Positions 1 through 7,288 of a stretch of 20,187 bases of DNA are shown one piece after another. The translations under genes were made by a program, and so were the position numbers. Numbering within the stretch: position 1 is the first letter of the stretch; the number at the start of each line of letters is the position of its first letter. The notes under the pieces are model-generated. The model did not search any database, was not told the origin of the DNA, and saw nothing but the letters and a program-made list of their open reading frames with translations. Origin of the DNA: Hydrogenedens sp964549105 (GTDB lineage: Bacteria; Hydrogenedentota; Hydrogenedentia; Hydrogenedentales; Hydrogenedentaceae); NCBI GenBank assembly GCA_964549105.1, contig CAZJTZ010000041.1, positions 1 through 20,187 of the forward strand. Reading direction: 5' to 3'.

Positions 1-939
<939 letters not shown>

Positions 940-1012
940 ACTTATTATTAGAACTTGAGTTTATGCCTCACGGCACCCAAGCCCCTAGTTATCGAAGAGT
1001 TGTATTCTTGGC

Positions 1013-1038
1013 GTCTAATGTCCTTTCGGACGATTGAC
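1013..1038 (-). other. 16S leader hairpin with GAAA tetraloop
   Basis: In the transcribed (minus) strand GTCC-GAAA-GGAC forms a stable tetraloop hairpin. It extends outward through AAT/ATT and GTC/GAC with single-base bulges. It lies ~75 nt upstream of the 16S 5' end, within the precursor leader. Such leader helices often help pre-rRNA folding or processing; that role is inferred here. Confidence 0.55.
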
Positions 1039-1098
1039 AAGAGTACTTAATTCTTATTTCACAAGACCGTTTCTTTCAACGGCGTGCATCGTATTCAA

Positions 1099-1111
1099 TT
1101 TTCATAGAGCG
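1099..1111 (-). promoter_or_regulatory. boxA-like antitermination element in rRNA leader
   Basis: The minus strand reads CGCTCTATGAAAA, close to the bacterial rRNA boxA (TGCTCTTTGAAAA type). It is followed by the TTGAATA stretch common in leaders. It lies in the transcribed leader ~160 nt before the 16S start, where NusB/NusE-type antitermination complexes load. Identification is by similarity and position only. Confidence 0.55.
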
Positions 1112-1140
1112 TATCAATTTTGTCGGTATGGACACGAGTA

Positions 1141-1170
1141 GAGAGTTATTTTTATATATAATAACCTCTC
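1141..1170 (-). other. Leader hairpin just after the proximal rRNA promoter
   Basis: In minus-strand RNA, GAGAG-TTATT pairs with AATAA-CTCTC across a ~10-nt AT-only loop, with one bulged G. It starts ~11 nt after the predicted start site of the most proximal rRNA promoter. No U-tract follows, so it is not an intrinsic terminator. Its function is unknown. Confidence 0.5.
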
Positions 1171-1187
1171 ATCCCGCATCATCTCTT

Positions 1188-1217
1188 AGTATAATAAAAT
1201 TGTGCTTGTTCTGTCAA
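1188..1217 (-). promoter_or_regulatory. rRNA promoter, proximal (P3)
   Basis: On the minus strand, -35 TTGACA (1212-1217) and -10 TATACT (1188-1193) are separated by 18 bp. The predicted start is near 1181, giving a ~240-nt leader before 16S. It is a near-consensus sigma70-type promoter pointing only at 16S. Confidence 0.8.
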
Positions 1218-1285
1218 ACGACTGGGATTCGTGTTGAACAAAGTCAACAACACCCAAATCACCTTTTAGAACAAAGCCATTTTTT

Positions 1286-1315
1286 ATTATAGCATATTTA
1301 TAACGACCTTTTCAA
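1286..1315 (-). promoter_or_regulatory. rRNA promoter, middle (P2)
   Basis: On the minus strand, -35 TTGAAA (1310-1315), an 18-bp spacer and -10 TATAAT (1286-1291). An A-rich stretch (AAACAAAAAG) just upstream could act as an UP element. The predicted start is near 1279, directed at 16S. Confidence 0.75.
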
Positions 1316-1411
1316 CTTTTTGTTTACATCCTCTGACTTCTCTTTGTCTTAGATATTTCAGAGACATGTCGCTTTCTTAGATTAGGTATATCTTAATAAA
1401 AGCGGAGAAAT

Positions 1412-1440
1412 ATTATAACATAAATAAATGCAAAAGTCAA
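1412..1440 (-). promoter_or_regulatory. rRNA promoter, distal (P1)
   Basis: On the minus strand, -35 TTGACT (1435-1440), a 17-bp spacer and consensus -10 TATAAT (1412-1417). The predicted start is near 1405. It is the first of three tandem promoters before 16S and lies between the 3' end of the membrane-protein gene and the rRNA leader. Confidence 0.8.
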
Positions 1441-1689
1441 ATCGGATTACAAAGATACAAAGCAAAGCATCAAAAAAGATAGAAATAACTTATCTGTTAA
1501 CAAAATTTTTAATCTATGATATAAGCGTAAAGAAATCAATGGAACTTGCTTTTTATATGTTTGAACTTTATTTCTGCAGTTAGCAAGTTGTGTAATCTAT
1601 GATAAGAATTTATCAAATATTAGAAAATACATATACATAGATGGAGTATATAAGAAAGTGTTGCATTCTTAAATATGATTTGGCAATAT
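1441..1689. other. AT-rich spacer upstream of rRNA promoters
   Basis: No coding ORF or RNA gene is visible. It holds two copies of the 12-mer TAATCTATGATA (1510-1521 and 1593-1604) that bracket an 8-bp inverted repeat, AACTTGCT (1543-1550) and AGCAAGTT (1582-1589). There is no convincing rho-independent terminator for the preceding gene. Confidence 0.5.
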
Positions 1690-3612
1690 TTAGTGAAACA
1701 GAATGCCTTTCATTAGTGAGTCGTCATCGCCGGGATAGGTGAAAATACGAATAGAGGTGTAACCTTTCTGTCGCACAAGGAGAGGAACCTGGATATTATA
1801 TTTTGTGAATGGTTCCATTGTATTTCGCGTAGGCTCAATCCATCTTCGTCCTATCCAATCTGTGCCGTTGAAAAATAGAATAATGAAGGTATCGTAACTG
1901 TCTAATTCTATGGAGAAGGATTTGTTTTTTTTGTTCTCGTTAAATTGTATTTCAATAGCATATTTAGGAACTGTAATTTTTGCGGACTCGTCTGCTGAAA
2001 CTTTGTTTTGTAAATCTTGAAAGGACATTTTTGTTAACTTGGGAAATTGATAACGGTCTTTATCAATGAGATGGTTATACATACCCAGATTCATTGCAAT
2101 AATATTTTTCCATCGGTCGAAAGACCAGATGGGACCTCGGGTAACACTTTTTAAGTGCTCATAAAATTCGGCTACTCCCTTATCTTTTATTTTGTTGGGT
2201 TTATTTCCGTCACCTCCAGCAGAATCGAGATAGCCTTCCGGCGTATATCGCCAGAAATGGCCAATACGCCAATCAGGACGATATACTGCGGGCATTCGTG
2301 CTAATAGGGGGTCAGTCAGAGCATTGTAATCAATAATATGTGCAATAGGACCTGCAAAAAATCCGCGATAGCCGACGCTGCCATGTTCTTTGGTTACGGG
2401 CTTGTTCATTTTTCGGTATTGTCTCCCCTGCTCTGCAAAACCATTACAAGGCATAGGTTTCCCTGATTCCCAGTGAGCCAGACTTGCTACTTGAAAGTAG
2501 AACATTCGCTCATCACCAATACCATGTGAGTCTTTAAATTCGGACAAATCTTTTCCGAAAGAGGCATTGGTCAGAACTGGGATATTGGGTTGTAACAGAC
2601 TTGAAAATAGAAAAACACATGCTGCAGGAATACCTTTTTTTACTTTATCCAAACCAGAGTAGCGGATTACCACAATTGTGGCAAGGAGTAAGGGCACTGT
2701 GAAAAATCTACCACCCATAAAATCACCACCTATCCATATCACATAAAGACAATATAGGAATATACCCAATACACATGCCCATATCTCTTTCTGCTTCTGA
2801 TAGAACGGAATGGTAAAACTTAAAAACAAAACCAGAAGGGTTATAAAATCTCTCTTCCAGGAAAAGGCATAATACCATAAACCCTGCTTAATTAAGTCAA
2901 TCTTCCACAATCCGGTGCCTAACTTCGCATAAGCCGTATTTGGGAAAGGAAAACCATAGTAAATGACTGAGAATATCTCCCATAAGACAAGAGGGATGAA
3001 ACCTAAACATAAATAGATAAAACCTATTTTTCTATTGTCCACTTTCCACCATACATAGACCAATGCAGGGATGTAAAGCAAAACGCAATCCTGACGGTTT
3101 AGCGTAGCAAGCGAGGCTATGAATGAAAGCAACAATAACCTCTTTATCGTAAATTTCTGTTGCAAAAATACTATCATAAATATCACAAGTAGCAAATGGC
3201 TCATCGGATTTTCTAATCCTGAGGAGGAGAAGTCTATGTATGCCCGGGAAAATCCCAATATACTCGTGGCAATCAAAACCTGTGGTAAATTTTGTGCTAT
3301 GCCTGTTAGTAAAAGAATGATTGTTAGTAGAGAAACGCCAAAGGAAATAAATATACCTGTGAGGAACATTTCCTTTGTTATGGCATAGAACGGAATATGC
3401 AAAAACATCCATAACGGGTGAGTATATGCCTGAACGCGTTCGTTCACATTCCAACGCAAGCCATAACCATTCACCGCATTATCCACTGTGCGAAAGGATA
3501 TATACGCATCATCACATAACCAAGCCGTGCGTAAAAAAAGAATTGAAAAGAAAAAATACACAATTAGAAATATCAAATACTTATTAAATTTTGGCAGTAC
3601 CGTAAGTTGCAT
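1690..3612 (-). CDS. GT-C-like polytopic membrane glycosyltransferase (AftB-like), copy A
   Basis: 640 aa. The N-terminal ~340 residues are dominated by hydrophobic membrane segments; the C-terminal ~300 residues look soluble. Family marks: an acidic pair in the first extracytoplasmic loop (CDDAYISFR, Asp34-Asp35), YTHPLW (63-68) and GGDFMGGRFF (295-304). These resemble mycobacterial AftB-type arabinofuranosyltransferases and related GT-C enzymes that transfer sugars from polyprenyl-phosphate donors outside the inner membrane. The donor and acceptor cannot be told; the role in envelope or surface glycan assembly is inferred. Translation starts at ATG 3612 with a weak AAGGG upstream. Copy B (4649-6544) is its paralogue. 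Codons ~35-289 are identical in DNA to copy B, while the first ~25 residues and the C-terminal half differ strongly. An internal minus-strand ORF in another frame (3032-3454) is a shadow. Confidence 0.8.
   Translation of the reverse strand: MQLTVLPKFNKYLIFLIVYFFFSILFLRTAWLCDDAYISFRTVDNAVNGYGLRWNVNERVQAYTHPLWMFLHIPFYAITKEMFLTGIFISFGVSLLTIILLLTGIAQNLPQVLIATSILGFSRAYIDFSSSGLENPMSHLLLVIFMIVFLQQKFTIKRLLLLSFIASLATLNRQDCVLLYIPALVYVWWKVDNRKIGFIYLCLGFIPLVLWEIFSVIYYGFPFPNTAYAKLGTGLWKIDLIKQGLWYYAFSWKRDFITLLVLFLSFTIPFYQKQKEIWACVLGIFLYCLYVIWIGGDFMGGRFFTVPLLLATIVVIRYSGLDKVKKGIPAACVFLFSSLLQPNIPVLTNASFGKDLSEFKDSHGIGDERMFYFQVASLAHWESGKPMPCNGFAEQGRQYRKMNKPVTKEHGSVGYRGFFAGPIAHIIDYNALTDPLLARMPAVYRPDWRIGHFWRYTPEGYLDSAGGDGNKPNKIKDKGVAEFYEHLKSVTRGPIWSFDRWKNIIAMNLGMYNHLIDKDRYQFPKLTKMSFQDLQNKVSADESAKITVPKYAIEIQFNENKKNKSFSIELDSYDTFIILFFNGTDWIGRRWIEPTRNTMEPFTKYNIQVPLLVRQKGYTSIRIFTYPGDDDSLMKGILFH
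2747..3510. repeat. Identical 764-bp tract, copy 1 (within gene A)
   Basis: By eye it matches 5700-6463 base for base at a constant offset of 2953. The match continues to 2672 with single-base differences at 2689, 2691, 2719, 2725 and 2746. Beyond 3510 differences start at once (3511 and then frequently). The tract covers the catalytic-loop and membrane half of both genes. Confidence 0.9.
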
Positions 3613-3661
3613 TTATTACCCTTATAAAATAAAGTTTTACTTTGTAATTGTATGTTTTAAG

Positions 3662-3690
3662 AATATAATTGTTCTTTAAGGAAATTTCAA
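3662..3690 (-). promoter_or_regulatory. Promoter for glycosyltransferase copy A
   Basis: On the minus strand, -35 TTGAAA (3685-3690), a 17-bp spacer and -10 TATATT (3662-3667). The predicted start near 3655 gives a ~43-nt 5' UTR. Copy A therefore probably has its own promoter despite the tandem arrangement. Confidence 0.6.
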
Positions 3691-3778
3691 ACTTTATAGA
3701 TAATACAAAAATGAATAAGGGATTTTCTTCTGAATATATTCGGAGATTATTAGAAAAGTAAAACCTTTAATTTATTTT

Positions 3779-4593
3779 TTATAGGCTTGTAAGATGGATA
3801 GTTCTTATTTCAGATTCAACATCACGGGGGTAAACAAAAATACGAATCTTATTAAATCCTTTTTGTATTACTTTTTGAGGAAGTTTTATTTTACAAGTCT
3901 GGAATAGGTTTTTCTCTGTATTTGTCTCAACAATTGTGCAGTCTACAAACTCAGCATCATAAAAGAATAGAAGATAAAATTTTTGGGAAGGTTTTAACTC
4001 TATATCCAGGTCAACATTTTGCTGAGATTCTTGAAATTGAATTTCCAATCCTCTTTTGGGAATTTTTATTCCTTGATTTATTTTTAATTTAGTTACCATA
4101 TTATTTATATCATTTATATTCATGACTTTTATGCCTGCAAACTGGTATCTGTCTTTATCAATAAGATGATTATACATCCCAAGATTCATTTTTATTATTT
4201 CCGTCCATCGTTCAAAAGACCAGATAGGACCTCTTGTAATGACTTTAAGATGTTTGTAAAATTCAGCAAGATTAGGGTCTTTTATCTTATTGCTATCCGA
4301 TGCAAAGGATTCAGCATATCCTTCTGGCACACGACATATAAGCGATTAAATGCAGAAAGGGAAGCAATAAAAGCAAGAGAAAATAATTTTAGTTTATGAG
4401 GTGTATCAGAAAAAAATATTATACAGAACACAACTAATAATAGGTGTGTCAAAGGGTTTTCAATGCCTGATGACGAGTAATCAACAAATGCTCGAGAGAA
4501 GCCAAGAATAACTACAGATAGTATCGCCTGAATAACATTTTTAGTATGGAAATAGAAAAATAAAAATAGGGGCAGAGAGAAAAAATAAGTCAT
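3779..4593 (-). pseudogene. Decayed third GT-C glycosyltransferase copy
   Basis: Two fragments of the same family are fused out of frame. The upstream part (about 4593 to 4340) matches copy A residues ~95-173, including ILGFSRAFVDYSSSGIENP and FIASLSAFNR. The downstream part (about 4330 to 3779) matches copy A from TPEGY (~457) to the C-terminus, including a GPIWSFERW block and MNLGMYNHLIDKDRYQF. About 285 codons between them are missing, with a frame change and a TAA just before the C-terminal frame. The 5' ~95 codons, carrying the Asp-Asp and YTHPLW motifs, are also absent, so no active enzyme is possible. The retained parts differ from both A and B: this is a separate paralogue that has not been converted. 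A GTG at 4330 could in principle start a 183-aa soluble remnant, but no ribosome site supports it. Confidence 0.85.
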
Positions 4594-4604
4594 ATATGAC
4601 TTAT
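4585..4604. repeat. Perfect 20-bp palindrome at the pseudogene 5' breakpoint
   Basis: The arm ATAAGTCATA is followed directly by its exact reverse complement. It sits where homology of the pseudogene to its paralogues stops. It could be a chance AT-rich palindrome, a regulator site or a scar of the deletion. Confidence 0.6.
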
Positions 4605-4648
4605 AGGATCTATAAAATAGTTATTCTTATACCCTATATCACCTTCGG

Positions 4649-6544
4649 TTAGTTATGTTTATCAGTCAGGTTAATGGTCTTCATTTTTGAGTCAGCATCA
4701 CCGGGATAGGTAAAGATTCGAATTGCATTAAAGCCTCTCCATCGAACAAAGTAAGGGACATAAACGGTATATTTTGTAAAGGGCTCTAATGCCTCTGGCT
4801 GTTCTATTTTTCTTCGCCCAATCCATTCTTTATCCCTGAAAAACAAAATCATAAATTGGTCATAAGAATCTAATTCAATCTGGAAAGTGGAGTTGTGTCT
4901 TATGCTATCAAAGCAAATTTCTAATCCATCGCGGGAAATTGTAATTAGTTCGTCTGACTTTGCTAATTGAGACAATTTTTCTATGCTTATAGAGGTCAAA
5001 AGTGGAAATTTATATCTGTCTCTGTCTATCAGATGGTTATACATTCCTAAATTCATTTTAAGTATGGTGATAAATCTATCGGAGGAAAAAATAGGAGCCT
5101 GAGTAATTATTTTTAGGTGCTCATAAAATTCAGCCAGATTTTTGTCCTTGATTAGATTCAAATCACTACCAGCACTTTCCTCATACCCCTCAGGTGTAAA
5201 TCTAAAAAAATGACCAATTCTCCACGAAGGCTTATAAACAGCAGGTAGTCTCGCTAATAAAGGCTCTGCCAGAGCATAGTAGTCAATGAGGTGCACCTTG
5301 GGTCCAGCAAAGTATCCCCGGTAACCAACGCTTCCATGCACTCTGGTTATTTCCTGATTCATCAAACGATATTGCTTGCCCTGTTCCGACCATGGACTTG
5401 CAGGCATTGTTTTCCCTTTCCTCCAATGAACCAATCCTGACATCTGGAAGTAAGCCATTCGTTCATCTGCAATCCCATGAGCATCCGAAGAAATGGATGA
5501 ATCTTTTCCGAAAGAAGCATTGGCTAGGATAGGAACATTTGGTTGAAATATTCCTGAAAGCAAAAAGATGAATATAGGAAGGACTCCTTTTCTGACCTTG
5601 TCTAAATTTGAATATCTAATAATAACAATTGTGGCAAGGAGCAGGGGCACTGTGAAAAATCTACCACCCATGAAATCGCCACCTATCCATATCACATAGA
5701 GACAATATAGGAATATACCCAATACACATGCCCATATCTCTTTCTGCTTCTGATAGAACGGAATGGTAAAACTTAAAAACAAAACCAGAAGGGTTATAAA
5801 ATCTCTCTTCCAGGAAAAGGCATAATACCATAAACCCTGCTTAATTAAGTCAATCTTCCACAATCCGGTGCCTAACTTCGCATAAGCCGTATTTGGGAAA
5901 GGAAAACCATAGTAAATGACTGAGAATATCTCCCATAAGACAAGAGGGATGAAACCTAAACATAAATAGATAAAACCTATTTTTCTATTGTCCACTTTCC
6001 ACCATACATAGACCAATGCAGGGATGTAAAGCAAAACGCAATCCTGACGGTTTAGCGTAGCAAGCGAGGCTATGAATGAAAGCAACAATAACCTCTTTAT
6101 CGTAAATTTCTGTTGCAAAAATACTATCATAAATATCACAAGTAGCAAATGGCTCATCGGATTTTCTAATCCTGAGGAGGAGAAGTCTATGTATGCCCGG
6201 GAAAATCCCAATATACTCGTGGCAATCAAAACCTGTGGTAAATTTTGTGCTATGCCTGTTAGTAAAAGAATGATTGTTAGTAGAGAAACGCCAAAGGAAA
6301 TAAATATACCTGTGAGGAACATTTCCTTTGTTATGGCATAGAACGGAATATGCAAAAACATCCATAACGGGTGAGTATATGCCTGAACGCGTTCGTTCAC
6401 ATTCCAACGCAAGCCATAACCATTCACCGCATTATCCACTGTGCGAAAGGATATATACGCATCGTCACATAACCACGCTGTACGTAGAAAAAGTATCACA
6501 AAGAATAAGGTTCCTAAAGCAATTACTATATATCGAGGTTTCAT
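4649..6544 (-). CDS. GT-C-like polytopic membrane glycosyltransferase (AftB-like), copy B
   Basis: 631 aa, same architecture as copy A: N-terminal multi-membrane half with CDDAYISFR (Asp27-Asp28), YTHPLW (~56-61) and GGDFMGGRFF (~288-297), then a soluble C-terminal half with HGSVGYRG and MNLGMYNHLIDRDRY. The expected role is extracytoplasmic sugar transfer from a lipid-linked donor; substrate unknown. The ATG at 6544 has GGAAA about 10 nt upstream. The N-terminal ~20 residues are unlike copy A, then ~300 codons are nearly identical, then the C-terminal half falls to moderate identity with small indels. The shared part holds the presumed catalytic loops and the variable part the presumed acceptor-facing domain, so A and B may keep one chemistry with different acceptors (inference). 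It is divergent from clpP with a 120-bp spacer. The minus-strand ORF 5985-6407 is a shadow. Confidence 0.8.
   Translation of the reverse strand: MKPRYIVIALGTLFFVILFLRTAWLCDDAYISFRTVDNAVNGYGLRWNVNERVQAYTHPLWMFLHIPFYAITKEMFLTGIFISFGVSLLTIILLLTGIAQNLPQVLIATSILGFSRAYIDFSSSGLENPMSHLLLVIFMIVFLQQKFTIKRLLLLSFIASLATLNRQDCVLLYIPALVYVWWKVDNRKIGFIYLCLGFIPLVLWEIFSVIYYGFPFPNTAYAKLGTGLWKIDLIKQGLWYYAFSWKRDFITLLVLFLSFTIPFYQKQKEIWACVLGIFLYCLYVIWIGGDFMGGRFFTVPLLLATIVIIRYSNLDKVRKGVLPIFIFLLSGIFQPNVPILANASFGKDSSISSDAHGIADERMAYFQMSGLVHWRKGKTMPASPWSEQGKQYRLMNQEITRVHGSVGYRGYFAGPKVHLIDYYALAEPLLARLPAVYKPSWRIGHFFRFTPEGYEESAGSDLNLIKDKNLAEFYEHLKIITQAPIFSSDRFITILKMNLGMYNHLIDRDRYKFPLLTSISIEKLSQLAKSDELITISRDGLEICFDSIRHNSTFQIELDSYDQFMILFFRDKEWIGRRKIEQPEALEPFTKYTVYVPYFVRWRGFNAIRIFTYPGDADSKMKTINLTDKHN
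5700..6463. repeat. Identical 764-bp tract, copy 2 (within gene B)
   Basis: Partner of 2747-3510, same orientation, offset 2953 bp, no difference found on reading through. Both ends fall inside codons of the paired genes, not at gene boundaries, which fits homologous recombination between paralogues rather than a mobile element. Confidence 0.9.
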
Positions 6545-6583
6545 ATATTATTTTCCAAATTCAGCCATATAGTCGCTTTAATT

Positions 6584-6603
6584 GTTTTGCCATATTACAA
6601 AAC
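6584..6603. promoter_or_regulatory. Inverted repeat in the copy B/clpP divergent spacer
   Basis: GTTTTG (6584-6589) and CAAAAC (6598-6603) form a 6-bp inverted repeat with an 8-bp gap in the 120-bp region between divergent starts. It could be an operator shared by both promoters. The evidence is weak: short and AT-rich. Confidence 0.25.
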
Positions 6604-6664
6604 GGTAAAATGAATATTATTTTACAACGAATGTTATTTTACTTTAATAAATAAGGAGAAAAAA

Positions 6665-7255
6665 ATGAGATTTAATGAAAAACCCGAAGAAGAACAGGAA
6701 GGACTTACCCCCCCTTTATCCGATAATGTTCAGGCAAAGTTGTTGAAAAAGAGAGTAGTTATAATATCAGGAGAAATCACGCAAGAATTGGCAGAGAAAA
6801 CGATTTCACAATTATTACTGCTTGATTATGAAGGGAATGAGCCCATTACGGTTTATGTCTGTTCGCCGGGAGGTCATGTAGATTCTGGTTTTGCTATCTA
6901 CGATATAATAAAGTTTATCCAGTCCCCTGTTACAGCCATTGGTGTAGGCTGGGTAGCAAGTATTGCGGTACCGATTATGATGGGTGCTCCCAAAGAACGG
7001 CGGTTGGCTCTTCCCAATACGCGATTCCTGATTCATCAGCCATCAGGGGGTGCAGGGGGTCAGGCAGCAGATATACGAATTGAGGCTCAGGAAATTTTGA
7101 AGATTCGGGAACGAATTAATCGTTTGCTAGCAGAAGAAACAGGTCATCCGATAGAGAAAATAGCCAAAGATAGTGACCGCAATTTCTGGATGTCTGCGGA
7201 AGAAGCATTAGAATATGGGTTGATAAAGAAAATTATTACAAAGAGAGAATTTTAA
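6665..7255 (+). CDS. clpP: ClpP-family ATP-dependent protease subunit (variant clade)
   Basis: 196 aa, the usual ClpP length. ClpP is the barrel-forming serine peptidase that degrades proteins unfolded by ClpX or ClpA-type ATPases in the cytoplasm. The triad is complete: Ser99 (GWVASIAVP), His124 (FLIHQP) and Asp171 (SDRNFW). CSPGG (66-70) supplies the oxyanion-side glycines. Instead of the canonical ASMGA after the nucleophile it has ASIAVPIM, and the handle region carries GGAGGQAADIRIEAQEI. Both point to the second, non-canonical ClpP branch seen beside the main clpP in many bacteria (recalled, not searched). The start is fixed by AAGGAG eight nt before the ATG. No clpX, lon or tig is adjacent, so its partner ATPase is unknown. 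It converges on glnE with a 33-bp gap. Confidence 0.92.
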   Translation: MRFNEKPEEEQEGLTPPLSDNVQAKLLKKRVVIISGEITQELAEKTISQLLLLDYEGNEPITVYVCSPGGHVDSGFAIYDIIKFIQSPVTAIGVGWVASIAVPIMMGAPKERRLALPNTRFLIHQPSGGAGGQAADIRIEAQEILKIRERINRLLAEETGHPIEKIAKDSDRNFWMSAEEALEYGLIKKIITKREF

Positions 7256-7288
7256 AATAGGCGTAGAGAATATATATCACAATTGGTG

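Noticed and set aside
3032..3454. 140-codon minus-strand ORF repeated identically at 5985-6407
   Set aside because: Both are alternate frames inside the glycosyltransferase genes. They recur only because the DNA tract is identical.
2672..3540. Tract interpreted as an insertion sequence or transposable repeat
   Set aside because: Both copies are in frame within homologous genes, with no terminal inverted repeats, transposase or target duplications.
7256..7288. Bidirectional terminator between clpP and glnE
   Set aside because: Only a weak CAC/GTG stem with a mismatch is visible in the 33-bp spacer.
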